A program made the position numbers and the translations under genes. Below, in pieces: positions 53,372 to 62,599 of a stretch of 64,000 bases of DNA; positions within the stretch are counted from its first letter, which is position 1; every line of letters begins with the position of its first letter. The DNA is from Sphingomonas sp. SUN019 (lineage in GTDB: Bacteria > Pseudomonadota > Alphaproteobacteria > Sphingomonadales > Sphingomonadaceae), in NCBI RefSeq assembly GCF_024758705.1, contig NZ_CP096971.1, positions 3,743,234-3,807,233 on the forward strand, given 5' to 3'. Below the pieces are notes generated by a model. It ran no database searches, had not been told where the DNA came from, and saw only the letters and a list, made by a program, of their open reading frames with translations.

Positions 53372-54529
53372 TTACTGCGCCACGGCGCGCACCGCCAGGA
53401 TCGGGCTGAACAACTGGCCGAGGATGCCGGCCAGCTTGCCAGGGGCGTTCGACGACGCGCCCGCAATGTAGATCACGTCCTTGTCGTGCATCCCGATCCG
53501 CTGCGACAGGAAGTAACTGTCGGGCCGCACCATGTTGAGCCGGTAGATGATCGGCTTCTCTTCCGGGCGGTCCGCGGTCGGGGTCACGTAGCGGAACAGA
53601 TAGACCGCGGACGGATCGGCCAGCCGGTCGCTCGGGCCGCCGATCCGCGCCAGCGCCTCCGCCATCGACAGCCGGTCCGCGCCGAACGCGACCTGGCTGA
53701 CCTTCTCGCTCGCGCCGAACACCAGGAAGGTGCGCGGGCGGTTGAACAATTCCACCCGGTCGCCGGGCAGCAGCTGGATGTTCTGCGCGCCCGACGCGTC
53801 CACCGCGCTGAGCCGGGTTTCCGCCGATACGCCGTCGCGCGTCAGCCGCACGATCATGTCGTCGGGCTGATTAACCGTGCCGCCCGCGCGCGCGAGCGCG
53901 TCAAGCAGCCGTTCGCGCGGCATGCGCAGCGGCATCCGCCCGGGCGCGCGAACATCGCCCGACACGTAGAAGACGTTGAAGGCGTTGTCCTTCACCGACA
54001 CCAGCGCCTGCGGACGTTGCGACAGGCCGCGCAGCCCGCGTTCGATCAGATTCTGGACCTCGGCGGTGGTCTTTCCCAGCACGTTCACCTTGCCGACGTA
54101 GGGCAATTGGATGTCCCCGGCCGAATCGACCACCACGTTGCTGAGCGCGGTGCTGCGCGCGGACGGATTGAACCGCCCGCCCTGCGCCGACGAATCGTTC
54201 GGGCCGGTGAACAAGGTGACGCCGACTTCGTAGACGTTGATGTCCAGCACGTCGCCAGGGCCGAGCGTGTCGATCCGGCCGGGCCGGTCGAGCGCGGCCA
54301 GCCCGCCGACCGGCGGCGGGGCGAACGCCAGTTGCTGCGCCGATGCCGCGTCGATGTCGACGATCGTGAAGCCGGTCTGGTTGTTGTTCTTCAGCGCGCC
54401 GTTGATCTGCGCGGCGGTCGGCCCGCTGCTGGGCAGCGTCGAACAGCCCGTCAGCAGCGCAGCGACGACCAGCAGGGACGCGTTGCTCCACAGTCCGGGC
54501 CGCATCCGAACGACATCGGCGTACCGCAT
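53372..54529 (-). CDS. capsule export lipoprotein (Wza/KpsD type)
   Basis: Polysaccharide export protein of 385 aa, probably the outer-membrane or periplasmic channel subunit. The lipoprotein signal ends at the lipobox LLTGC (Cys29 from this start). The Poly_export region DTLGPGDVLDINVYE, VDSAGDIQLPYVGKVNVLGKT, and SLBB-like repeats (FYVSGDVRAPGRMPL, FLVFGASEKVSQVAF) follow. ATG 54505 is an alternative that leaves a shorter, cleaner signal; neither start has a strong SD. It is transcribed after kpsT. Confidence 0.88.
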   Translation of the reverse strand: MRYADVVRMRPGLWSNASLLVVAALLTGCSTLPSSGPTAAQINGALKNNNQTGFTIVDIDAASAQQLAFAPPPVGGLAALDRPGRIDTLGPGDVLDINVYEVGVTLFTGPNDSSAQGGRFNPSARSTALSNVVVDSAGDIQLPYVGKVNVLGKTTAEVQNLIERGLRGLSQRPQALVSVKDNAFNVFYVSGDVRAPGRMPLRMPRERLLDALARAGGTVNQPDDMIVRLTRDGVSAETRLSAVDASGAQNIQLLPGDRVELFNRPRTFLVFGASEKVSQVAFGADRLSMAEALARIGGPSDRLADPSAVYLFRYVTPTADRPEEKPIIYRLNMVRPDSYFLSQRIGMHDKDVIYIAGASSNAPGKLAGILGQLFSPILAVRAVAQ

Positions 54530-54630
54530 AACTATCGTGTCCCACACAGCGGCAACGCGCCGACCCCCATATTGTCGACGCGGTTATCGTCTGGGCCGCG
54601 CAAGTTCAATGCCCGCGCGCAGATACCGGA

Positions 54631-55302
54631 TCAGGTCGCGTCGGTCGGAAAGCTCTGCAACCGGTGATGGACGTCGGCGGCCTCCTGGATCGTGTCGTAC
54701 ATCGTCACCGTGTTGCCATAGACGACCGCGCCGCGTTCACAGTAACGGAACAGGGTGTTGGGATCGTGCGACACCATCACCAGCGTCCCGGTGTCGCGGC
54801 GTTCCTGCAACGCTTCTTCCGAGCGCACCTTAAAACGTTCGTCACCCGCGCCGGTGATTTCGTCCACCAGATAGCAATCGAACTTGATCGCCAGCGATAC
54901 GCCGAACGCCAGCCGCGCCGACATTCCCGCCGAATAGGTCCTGATCGGTTCGTGAAGATAGGATCCGAGCTGTGCGAAATCCTGTACAAAAGCGATCATC
55001 TCTTCTTCGTTCGCGCCGTAGATGCGCGCCATGAAGCGGGCGTTGTCGGCCCCGGTCAGCGCGGGGTAGAAAGCGGAGCTGTAGCCGATCGGCCACGATA
55101 CCGACATCGACCGGCGAACGCGCCCGGTGGACGGCCGCTCCACCCCGGCCAGCAGTTTCATCAGCGTCGATTTGCCCGCGCCGTTCGCGCCGCAGATGCC
55201 GATCGCGTCGCCGCGGCGGATCGTGATGTTGACATCGCGCAACACCTCGTTGTCGACACTGTGGCCGTGATAAATCTTGGAAACATTCTCGAGAACGATC
55301 AT
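54631..55302 (-). CDS. kpsT: capsule ABC transporter ATP-binding protein
   Basis: ATPase of the KpsMT exporter that moves capsule across the inner membrane, 223 aa. Walker A GANGAGKST (38-46), signature YSAGMSARL and Walker B CYLVDEI, with the following switch His in VSHDPN, are complete. Related to O-antigen/teichoic acid exporters, but the small size and capsule context support KpsT. Its partner KpsM is at 57907 on the opposite strand. Confidence 0.94.
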   Translation of the reverse strand: MIVLENVSKIYHGHSVDNEVLRDVNITIRRGDAIGICGANGAGKSTLMKLLAGVERPSTGRVRRSMSVSWPIGYSSAFYPALTGADNARFMARIYGANEEEMIAFVQDFAQLGSYLHEPIRTYSAGMSARLAFGVSLAIKFDCYLVDEITGAGDERFKVRSEEALQERRDTGTLVMVSHDPNTLFRYCERGAVVYGNTVTMYDTIQEAADVHHRLQSFPTDAT

Positions 55303-55373
55303 CGCGGCTCCGGACTTCGTGCGGCGTCGTGGTAGAGGATCGACCGGTTCAGCAAAAGGTAGCGCGGCAAAAG

Positions 55374-56504
55374 ATGCGGATCGTCGTTGACGGCCGTCTG
55401 GATGCGAGCGCGGCGACGGGGGTCGCCAGTTATGCCCGCGCCGTTCACGAAGGGCTGAGCGCGATCGGCCGCGCGCCGCTGATCCTGGACGATGCCACGC
55501 ACGGGCAATTCGGGACGCCGTCGCCGCCGCTGGCGCGCGCATGGCGCGGCGTGCGGGGGAGCGTGCCGCTGGCGATCCGGCTGAGCGAGCGTGGTGGGCG
55601 GCTGATGGCGCGCGACGTGTTCCGGCTGGCGCAGGCGCGCTTTGCGCTGACCGGGCGGTTGTTGCGCCTGACTGCACCCGGCCCACCGGGGGTGATGCAC
55701 TGGACCTATCCGATCCCGGCGCGGATCGAGGGGTGGCGCAATGTGTACACCGTTCATGACGTCATCCCGTTGCTGGATGCCGGGTTCAGTCCGATCGATC
55801 CCGAGCGGTTGCGGCGGCAGTTGGCGGCGGTCGCGGCGGGGGCCGACCGGATCGTGACGGTGTCGCAATGGGCGCGAGGCTCGATCATCGATACGCTGGC
55901 GCTGGATCCCGCGCAGGTGACCGATTGTGGTTTGGCGGTCGCGGGGATGAGTCCGGCCGACGCGCTGCTTCCGGGCGGGCTGGCGCGGGACGGATACTTC
56001 CTGTTCTGCGGGCTGACCGAGCCGCGCAAGAATCTCGACCGTATCATCGCCGGGTGGGCGGCGAGCGGATCGGGCCGGCCGCTGGTCGTGGTCGGGCCGG
56101 ATGCCGCGTCGATCGCGCCGCGCGCCGGTCTGGTCGCGCTGCCGTATCAGCCGCGCGGCGTGCTGATCGATCTGATCGCGGGCGCGCGGGCGCTGGTGTT
56201 CGCGACGCTGGAGGAGGGGTTCGGCCTGCCGATCGCGGAGGCGATGACGCTGGGGACGCCGGTGATCACGTCGGATCGTGGCGCGCCGCTGGAGGTGACG
56301 GGCGGGGCCGCGCTGACCGTCGACCCGGCCGATGTCGCGCAGATCGCCGCCGCGATCGCGCGGCTCGACCAGAGCGACGATTTGTGTGCGGCGCTGAAGG
56401 CGCGCGGACTCGAGCGCGCTGTCGCCTTCACCGCGGCGGCGTTCGGCGTGCGGCTGGCGGCGCTGTACGACGAATTTGCTGGCGATTCGAGGATGTCCGG
56501 GTAA
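55374..56504 (+). CDS. glycosyltransferase (GT4-like), capsule
   Basis: A 376-aa GT-B glycosyltransferase. The N-domain begins MRIVVDGRLDASAATGVASY, and PPGVMHWTYPIPARIEGWRN and YTVHDVIPLL are characteristic. The C-domain has GLTEPRKNLDRIIAGW and the donor motif EEGFGLPIAEAMTLGTPVI. It is paralogous to the next gene. ATG 55374 follows a 71-bp divergent gap from kpsT. Confidence 0.9.
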   Translation: MRIVVDGRLDASAATGVASYARAVHEGLSAIGRAPLILDDATHGQFGTPSPPLARAWRGVRGSVPLAIRLSERGGRLMARDVFRLAQARFALTGRLLRLTAPGPPGVMHWTYPIPARIEGWRNVYTVHDVIPLLDAGFSPIDPERLRRQLAAVAAGADRIVTVSQWARGSIIDTLALDPAQVTDCGLAVAGMSPADALLPGGLARDGYFLFCGLTEPRKNLDRIIAGWAASGSGRPLVVVGPDAASIAPRAGLVALPYQPRGVLIDLIAGARALVFATLEEGFGLPIAEAMTLGTPVITSDRGAPLEVTGGAALTVDPADVAQIAAAIARLDQSDDLCAALKARGLERAVAFTAAAFGVRLAALYDEFAGDSRMSG

Positions 56505-56515
56505 GCGTCGGCGCG

Positions 56516-57835
56516 ATGGGGGATGATCGCGCGTCCGCGCCCGCCGTCGGGATCGACGGCTTCAATCTTGCGCTGACCCACGGCACTGGGGTCGCGACCT
56601 ACGGCTTTTCGCTGGCCGAGGCGGCGCGCTCGCTGGGGATGCGGGTCGAGGGGCTGTTCGGCGTGCCGGTCGGGCGCGATCCGCGGCTGCGCGAGATATT
56701 GTTCTACGAAGCGATGGGGCGCGGCCTGCCGAACCGTCAAAGCCCACGCTGGCTGCGACCCGCGTTCGATCGCTGGGCGGTGGCGCGCGGGCTTCCGGTG
56801 CTGGATATCGATGCGCGCGGGCAGGTCGAGCGCCGCAGCTTCGGCGACCGCCTGCCGGCGTTCGACCGCCTGCGCAGTGCGGCGTTCCTGTTCGAGCGCG
56901 CCGATGCGTATTTCAAGCGGACACGCCGCTTCCTCACCCTTCGCATTCCCGACCCGCCCGAGATCATGCACTGGACCTATCCGGTGCCGCTGCGGATCGA
57001 CGGCGCGCGCAACATCTACACGCTGCACGACCTGGTGCCGCTGAAGCTGCCGTTCGCGACGCTGGATCGCAAGCGACTGTACCACCGGCTGGTCGAACGC
57101 TGCGTGACGGACGGCGATCACATCGTGACGGTGTCCGAGTCGAGCCGCCGCGACGTGATCACGATGCTGGGATGCGCCGAGGACCGCATCACCAACACTT
57201 ACCAGCACGCCGCCATGCCGCCCGACGTGCTGGGCGGGCAGGACGTGGCCGACGTGGCGGCGATCTTCGGCGTGCGGCCGGGGGCGTACTTCCTCTATTT
57301 CGGCGCGATCGAGCCCAAGAAGAACATCGCCCGCATGGTCGAGGCGTATCTGTCGACAAGCAGCGATACGCCGCTGGTGATCGTCGGCGCGCGCGCGTGG
57401 CAGAAGGACGAGGAAATGCGGCTGGTCGACTCGGTCGCGCGCGGCGGCGGTGCGGCGAGCAAGCGGATCATCCAGCTCGATTATCTGCCGCGCCGATTGC
57501 TGATGAACCTGGTGACGAATGCGCGCGCGGTGCTGTTCCCGTCGCTGTACGAAGGATTCGGTTTGCCGGTGCTGGAGGCGATGACGCTCGGCACGCCTGT
57601 GGTGACGAGCATCATGGGTTCGCTGCCCGAGGTTGCGGGGACGGCGGCGTTGTCGGTCGATCCCTACGACGTCGCGGCGCTGGCGGCGGCGATCCGCCGG
57701 ATCGATGGCGACGCGACGCTGCGTCTGCGGCTGTCCGACGCCGGGCGCGCGCAGGCGGCGCGGTTCTCGCTCGACGAACATCGCCGGCGGCTTCACGCCG
57801 TCTATGCGCAAGTGCTCGCTTCGCCACCGCGATAA
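56516..57835 (+). CDS. glycosyltransferase (GT4-like), capsule, paralogue
   Basis: A 439-aa GT-B enzyme related to the preceding gene, with matching motifs: PPEIMHWTYPVPLRIDGARN, YTLHDLVPLK, GAIEPKKNIARMVEAY and YEGFGLPVLEAMTLGTPVV. It has a longer N-terminal region (residues 1-160). The start is 12 bp after the first copy ends. Both probably add sugars of the repeat unit; sugar specificity is not visible. Confidence 0.9.
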   Translation: MGDDRASAPAVGIDGFNLALTHGTGVATYGFSLAEAARSLGMRVEGLFGVPVGRDPRLREILFYEAMGRGLPNRQSPRWLRPAFDRWAVARGLPVLDIDARGQVERRSFGDRLPAFDRLRSAAFLFERADAYFKRTRRFLTLRIPDPPEIMHWTYPVPLRIDGARNIYTLHDLVPLKLPFATLDRKRLYHRLVERCVTDGDHIVTVSESSRRDVITMLGCAEDRITNTYQHAAMPPDVLGGQDVADVAAIFGVRPGAYFLYFGAIEPKKNIARMVEAYLSTSSDTPLVIVGARAWQKDEEMRLVDSVARGGGAASKRIIQLDYLPRRLLMNLVTNARAVLFPSLYEGFGLPVLEAMTLGTPVVTSIMGSLPEVAGTAALSVDPYDVAALAAAIRRIDGDATLRLRLSDAGRAQAARFSLDEHRRRLHAVYAQVLASPPR

Positions 57836-57906
57836 CGAGCGATCGCTCTATCGACCTTGGCAGAGGTTTGCGGTAGCGGCGGAGCGATCGGGAGTCGGGG
57901 ACAGGG

Positions 57907-58722
57907 ATGGCGAGCGTTAGCGACGGTGCGATGGAGCGCGACACGCGGTTTCGTCGCGGGTTGCCGGTTCAGTTCCGCGTGACCGGCGCGTTGATGCTGC
58001 GCGAACTGCACATGCGGTACGGCCGCGAGAACATCGGCTACCTCTGGCTGATCCTGGAGCCGTTGCTGCTGGCGGCGATGATCGGCCTGATGCACCAGCG
58101 CGGGCCGGCGCATTTCGGCAGCGACATCAAGCCGGTGCCGCTGGCGTTGGTCGGATACTGCAATTTCATGACGTTCCGCGGTATCATCAACCGCGCCGAA
58201 GGCGCGTTGGAGGGTAGTGCGTCGTTGTTCTACCACCGCACGATCTCGGTTTTCGACATCCTGATATCGCGCGCCTTGCTGGAGGTTGCCGGCACCTTCG
58301 TCTCGTTCGTGATCCTGATCAGTCTGGCGATCGCGTTCGGCCTCGCCGGCTTGCCGGAGCGCCCCTTGTGGTATCTGCTCGGCGTGTTCCTGATGTTCTG
58401 GCAGTGTTTCGCGCTGTCGATGATCGTGTGCTCGATCACCCACGAGAACCGCTCGATCGGACGGCTGATCCATCCGATCACCTATATCATGATGCCGTTG
58501 TCGGGTGCCTTCTTCGTCCTGTCCGAACTCCCCAGCGAAGTCCGCAAGGTGTTCTACTGGGTGCCGCTATCGCATATCTTCGAACTGCTGCGTTACGGAT
58601 GGTTCGATGCGGCGAACCCCGACTTTATCGATCCGATGTATCTGGGGATATGGCTGATGGCATCGACGTTGATCGGACTGCTTTTGATTTCCGTGGTGCG
58701 TAAGCGTATCGAGCTGAACTGA
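57907..58722 (+). CDS. kpsM: capsule ABC transporter permease
   Basis: Integral membrane partner of KpsT, 271 aa. ABC-2 type fold with six hydrophobic segments, and the coupling helix region LMLRELHMRYGRENIGYLWL. The conserved PLSGAFFVLSELP and SHIFELLRYGWF segments near the C-terminus are typical of capsule and O-antigen permeases. It is 71 bp after the second glycosyltransferase. Confidence 0.93.
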   Translation: MASVSDGAMERDTRFRRGLPVQFRVTGALMLRELHMRYGRENIGYLWLILEPLLLAAMIGLMHQRGPAHFGSDIKPVPLALVGYCNFMTFRGIINRAEGALEGSASLFYHRTISVFDILISRALLEVAGTFVSFVILISLAIAFGLAGLPERPLWYLLGVFLMFWQCFALSMIVCSITHENRSIGRLIHPITYIMMPLSGAFFVLSELPSEVRKVFYWVPLSHIFELLRYGWFDAANPDFIDPMYLGIWLMASTLIGLLLISVVRKRIELN

Positions 58723-58774
58723 CCGCGATTTGCGGCAGCGCGACAAGGGCGGTCGCGCATCTGGGGGAATACGA

Positions 58775-59941
58775 GTGCACGGTTTCATGACGCCCGCCGA
58801 GATTCGCGAAGAGGCTCGGCCGAGCGCAGCGGTTCGGGTTCGCGGACTGTGGAAGCGGTACAAATGGTTCGCGTTGGTCGTTCTCCTGCCGACATTGATC
58901 GTGGCCGGTTATCTCTACGCGATGGCGTCGGACCAGTTTGAATCCGAGGCGCATTATCTTGTCCGGTCTCAGGGCGGGGACAAGGGGTCGGCGGCGGGCG
59001 GCATCGGTGCGGCGCTGGGCTTTGCCGGGGCGGCAAGCGGCTCGCAGGGCGAGGCGATGAGCGTTTCCGATTATCTGACATCGCACGATGCGGTGGCGGC
59101 GTTGCGCAAGCGGATGGATCTGGTCGCGATTTTCCGGCGTCCCGAAGCCGATCTGCTCAGCCGCCTGACGGAGGCGGACCCGACACCGGAAGCGCTGCTG
59201 AAATATTATCGCAAGCAGGTGGTGGTCGATTTCGACAGCGAAACGGGCATCACCACGCTGACCGCGCGGGCGTTTCGTCGTGACGACGCGTACAAGCTGG
59301 CCGGCACCTTGTTGGCGCTGGGCGAGCAACGGGTGAACGAGATGAACCTGCGCGGTTTCGCCGATGCGGTCGCGCTGTCGCGGCGGCAGTTGGATGAAGC
59401 AGAGCGCAAGATCGCCAGCGTCCAGTCGCGCATGACGCAATTTCGTCAGTCCGGGCGCGACGTCGATCCGGCCGGAACCGCGCAGGCGCAGATCGGCGTG
59501 GTGTCGCGGCTGACGCAGGAACTGTCCGCAGCGCGCGCGCAGCTGGCGACGACCTCCAGCTTCCTGGGCGAAAGCAGCCCGCAGGTGCAGGCGCTGCGTC
59601 GGCAGGTCCGCAGCCTTGAATCGCAGCTGGGGTCGCAGAACGCGCGGCTGGCGGGCGGCGGCAACGCCATCGCCGCCGGGTTGGGCGCGTTCGAACAGCT
59701 GAAAGTGGAGCAGGAACTGCTGGCCAAGCAATATGAGGCCGCCAGCACGTCGTTCGAGCAGGCCAGGCAGCAGGCGGTGCGCCAGCAATTGTACGTGGTG
59801 CGCGTCGTGGATGCGAACCGCCCGGTCAAGTCGACCTATCCGAAGCGCGCGCTGATCACGTTGACGGTGTTCTTCGGGTTGCTGGTGACCTTTGCGATCG
59901 GCTGGCTGATCGCGGCGGGCGTGCGCGAACACGCGGTCTGA
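58775..59941 (+). CDS. kpsE: capsule export inner-membrane protein (KpsE-like)
   Basis: PCP-family protein of 388 aa linking the ABC transporter to the outer-membrane exporter. An N-terminal membrane helix (WFALVVLLPTLIVAGYLYAM) precedes the conserved FESEAHYLVRS, a long periplasmic coiled coil with DAVALSRRQLDEAERKIASV, and a second helix (ITLTVFFGLLVTFAIGWLIA) after DANRPVKSTYPKRA. GTG 58775 has GGGGGA 6-7 bp upstream, better than the later ATG 58787. Confidence 0.9.
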   Translation: MHGFMTPAEIREEARPSAAVRVRGLWKRYKWFALVVLLPTLIVAGYLYAMASDQFESEAHYLVRSQGGDKGSAAGGIGAALGFAGAASGSQGEAMSVSDYLTSHDAVAALRKRMDLVAIFRRPEADLLSRLTEADPTPEALLKYYRKQVVVDFDSETGITTLTARAFRRDDAYKLAGTLLALGEQRVNEMNLRGFADAVALSRRQLDEAERKIASVQSRMTQFRQSGRDVDPAGTAQAQIGVVSRLTQELSAARAQLATTSSFLGESSPQVQALRRQVRSLESQLGSQNARLAGGGNAIAAGLGAFEQLKVEQELLAKQYEAASTSFEQARQQAVRQQLYVVRVVDANRPVKSTYPKRALITLTVFFGLLVTFAIGWLIAAGVREHAV

Positions 59942-59967
59942 CCCCTGACCGCCGCCGCCCCGACGCG

Positions 59968-61320
59968 ATGACCGCCGACCCGCCGTTCCTTCGTTCGCCG
60001 CCGTTTCCGTGGGTCGACGCCGCGACCGCCGCGGTGTCGACGCCGGGCCGGTCGCGGGTCGCAGATCCGGACACGTTGCTGGCGGCGATCGCGGCCGCGC
60101 GGGTCGGCGGCGCGTTCTGGCGCAATTGCCCCGCGGCCCCCGCTGAAGCGATGCGCGATCGTATCGTGGCGGCGGTCGAGGCGGCCAGCTACCGCAATCC
60201 TTTCACCGGCGCGACGATCGATCCGCTGTCCGCGGTGGCAATCCTGGCTGACTGGCGGCGGATGATCGACGCCAATCGCGGCATCGCGGCGGCGGTCGGC
60301 ATCGCGGCGTGGAAGCGGCCGGCGATGGCGCAATTCCTGTGGGACGGCGCGGCGAGCCCATTGTTCCTGGACGCCGACGATGCGATCGCGCGTGCGGGCG
60401 CGAGCGGAGGGGCAGTCGTCTATTGGCCGTCGCGCGTCGGGAGCGATTTTCACGCGAACGCCAGCGCCGCGCGGGTCGCAACGTGGCAGGTCGAGGACGG
60501 CTTCGTGCGATCCGCCGGGCTGGGCGCGGAATGCCATCCGCCGATGTCGGTGATCGTCGACGCAACCGGTGGCGCGTATTTCGATCCCGCCGCGCCCAGC
60601 CTGATCGAAAACATCCTGGCGACGCACGATTTCGACGCGGCGCTGCTGGTGCGTGCGGCGCGCCTGCGAGAGCGGATCGTGGCGGCGCGGATCGGCAAGT
60701 ACGGCGTCGATCGCGGTCCGGCGGCGGCGTTACCGGCCGGGCGGCGCATCGTGGTCGCGATCGGACAGGTGGCGGACGACCTGTCGGTGCTGTACGGCGG
60801 CGGGGCGGGAGGGATGGACACGTTTCTGCGGCGCGTGCGGGCCGAGGAGCCCGACGCGCACATCGTCTATCGTCCGCACCCGGACGTCGTCGCGGGGCTG
60901 CGGCGCGGGGCGTCCGAAGGCCTATCGTCGGTCGATCAAGTCGCGACCGGGGGATCGCTGCTGTCGTTGATCGAACGCGCGGACGCCGTTCACGTATTGT
61001 CGTCGCTCACCGGGTTCGAGGCGTTGCTGCGCGGCGTCCCGGTGGTCGTGCACGGGACGCCATTCTATGCCGGATGGGGGCTGACGCGCGACCTGGTCCC
61101 GGCGCCGGCGCGGCGCGGCCGGGCGTTGTCGATCGATGCGCTGACGGCTGGCGCGTTGATCCTGGCACCGCGATACCGCGATCCGGTGACCGAACTGCCG
61201 TGTCCGCCCGAAGTTTTGGTCGAGCGGCTGGCGAACGGCGCGGCCGCGCCGATGACGTTGTTGAGCGGGTTTCGCCGCGCGCTGGGTCACACGATGGCAT
61301 TGGGGCGACGCCGCGCATGA
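59968..61320 (+). CDS. kpsC: capsule Kdo transferase, single-domain KpsC-like
   Basis: KpsC-type glycosyltransferase that adds Kdo to the lipid anchor. Only one Kdo-transferase domain is present: WQVEDGFVRSAGLGAE, PMSVIVDATGGAYFDP, the conserved HIVYRPHPDV and VVVHGTPFYAGWGLTRDLV, then RALSIDALTAGALILAPRY. At 450 aa it is shorter than the two-domain KpsC (about 675 aa), in which these motifs occur twice. Its stop overlaps the kpsS start. Confidence 0.85.
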   Translation: MTADPPFLRSPPFPWVDAATAAVSTPGRSRVADPDTLLAAIAAARVGGAFWRNCPAAPAEAMRDRIVAAVEAASYRNPFTGATIDPLSAVAILADWRRMIDANRGIAAAVGIAAWKRPAMAQFLWDGAASPLFLDADDAIARAGASGGAVVYWPSRVGSDFHANASAARVATWQVEDGFVRSAGLGAECHPPMSVIVDATGGAYFDPAAPSLIENILATHDFDAALLVRAARLRERIVAARIGKYGVDRGPAAALPAGRRIVVAIGQVADDLSVLYGGGAGGMDTFLRRVRAEEPDAHIVYRPHPDVVAGLRRGASEGLSSVDQVATGGSLLSLIERADAVHVLSSLTGFEALLRGVPVVVHGTPFYAGWGLTRDLVPAPARRGRALSIDALTAGALILAPRYRDPVTELPCPPEVLVERLANGAAAPMTLLSGFRRALGHTMALGRRRA

Positions 61321-62576
61321 TGCTGGAGGCGCATCGCACCTTCCTGTTCCTGCAGGGGCCGCACGGATCGTATTTCGCGCGGCTGGGCGGCGCGCTGGCG
61401 GCGCGCGGGCATGATGTCCACCGGATCAACCTGTCGGGCGGCGATCAGCACGACTGGCCGGGGCCGGCGGTAAGCTATCGCGGCAGGCAGGATAGCTGGC
61501 CGGTGTTCTTCGACGATTACATCGTCGATCATGGCGTGACCGACGTGGTGTTGTTCGGCGATTGCCGGCCGCATCACAGCATGGCGCACGGCATGGCGAA
61601 GCTGCGCGGCATCCGCGTCCACGTGCTGGAGGAAGGGTATATCCGGCCCGATTACGTAACGCTGGAGGAAGGCGGGGTGAACGGCCATTCGCGGATGCCG
61701 CGCGATCCGGCATGGTATCGCGCCGAGGCGGCGCGGCTGCCGCCCGTCCCGGATAGCGCGCCGGTCCCGTCCAGCTTCCGCCGCCGCGCCTATGAAACGG
61801 TGCGGCATCTGTGGGCGACCGCACTCTACAAGCCGTTGTATCCGTTCTACAAAACGCATCGTCCGCTCAGCCCGTTCGTCGAGGCGGTGGGGTGGTTGCT
61901 GCGCTGGAGCACGCGCGGATTGGAGCGGCGGCTGTCGGCGGTGGAGGTCGCGCGGGCGGTGGCGGAAAAGGAAGCGCATCCGTTCTTCCTCGCGCCGCTG
62001 CAGCTGAATTCGGACTATCAGATTCGGGTGCATTCGCCGTTCGGTGATATGCGCTCGGCGCTACGGTTGATGATCAAGAGCTTTGCCGAGGCCGCGCCCG
62101 CGCATATGCGATTGCTGGTGAAGCGCCATCCGCTCGATGCGGGACTGATTCCGTGGCGGCGCATCACGCGGTCGCTGGCCAAACGCTACGGCGTGGCGGA
62201 CCGTGTGCTGTATGTGGGGGAGGCGGACATCGCGCCGTTGCTGCCGCAGGCGGCGGGGGCGGTGATGGTGAACAGCACGGTGGGCACGCTGGCGCTCAAT
62301 CTGGGCATCCCGGTCGCGGTGCTTGGCCATGCGGTCTACGACGTCGAAGGCGTGGTCCATCGCGGTCCGCTGGAGGAGTTCTGGGATGCGCCGTCGCCGC
62401 CCGATCCGGCGTTGTGGGCGGCGGTGCGGCGCGTGTTCATCGACCGATCGCTGGTGCGCGGCGGATTCCTGAGCGAGGAAGGGCTGGCGATGCTGGTCGA
62501 CAACGCCATTCCGCGCCTGACATCGACGCCGTCGGCGATCGCGGACAATGTCACGCGGGTGGCGCATTGGCGCTGA
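61317..62576 (+). CDS. kpsS: capsule Kdo transferase KpsS
   Basis: Adds the first Kdo to phosphatidylglycerol during capsule lipid-linker synthesis, 419 aa. The N-terminal FLFLQGPHGSYFARLGGAL and LFGDCRPHHSMAHGMAK, then the EEGYIRPDYVTLE segment, and C-terminal LVKRHPLDAGLIPWR and NSTVGTLALNLGIPVAVLG are characteristic. ATG 61317 overlaps the kpsC stop; a second ATG follows directly. Partner of KpsC. Confidence 0.94.
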   Translation: MMLEAHRTFLFLQGPHGSYFARLGGALAARGHDVHRINLSGGDQHDWPGPAVSYRGRQDSWPVFFDDYIVDHGVTDVVLFGDCRPHHSMAHGMAKLRGIRVHVLEEGYIRPDYVTLEEGGVNGHSRMPRDPAWYRAEAARLPPVPDSAPVPSSFRRRAYETVRHLWATALYKPLYPFYKTHRPLSPFVEAVGWLLRWSTRGLERRLSAVEVARAVAEKEAHPFFLAPLQLNSDYQIRVHSPFGDMRSALRLMIKSFAEAAPAHMRLLVKRHPLDAGLIPWRRITRSLAKRYGVADRVLYVGEADIAPLLPQAAGAVMVNSTVGTLALNLGIPVAVLGHAVYDVEGVVHRGPLEEFWDAPSPPDPALWAAVRRVFIDRSLVRGGFLSEEGLAMLVDNAIPRLTSTPSAIADNVTRVAHWR

Positions 62577-62599
62577 GGCCGTTCAGCGCGCCAGCGCAA

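Noticed and set aside
55868..56515. Extension of the second glycosyltransferase upstream
   Set aside because: It lies in another frame of the first glycosyltransferase and has shadow composition. ATG 56516 gives a normal N-terminus.
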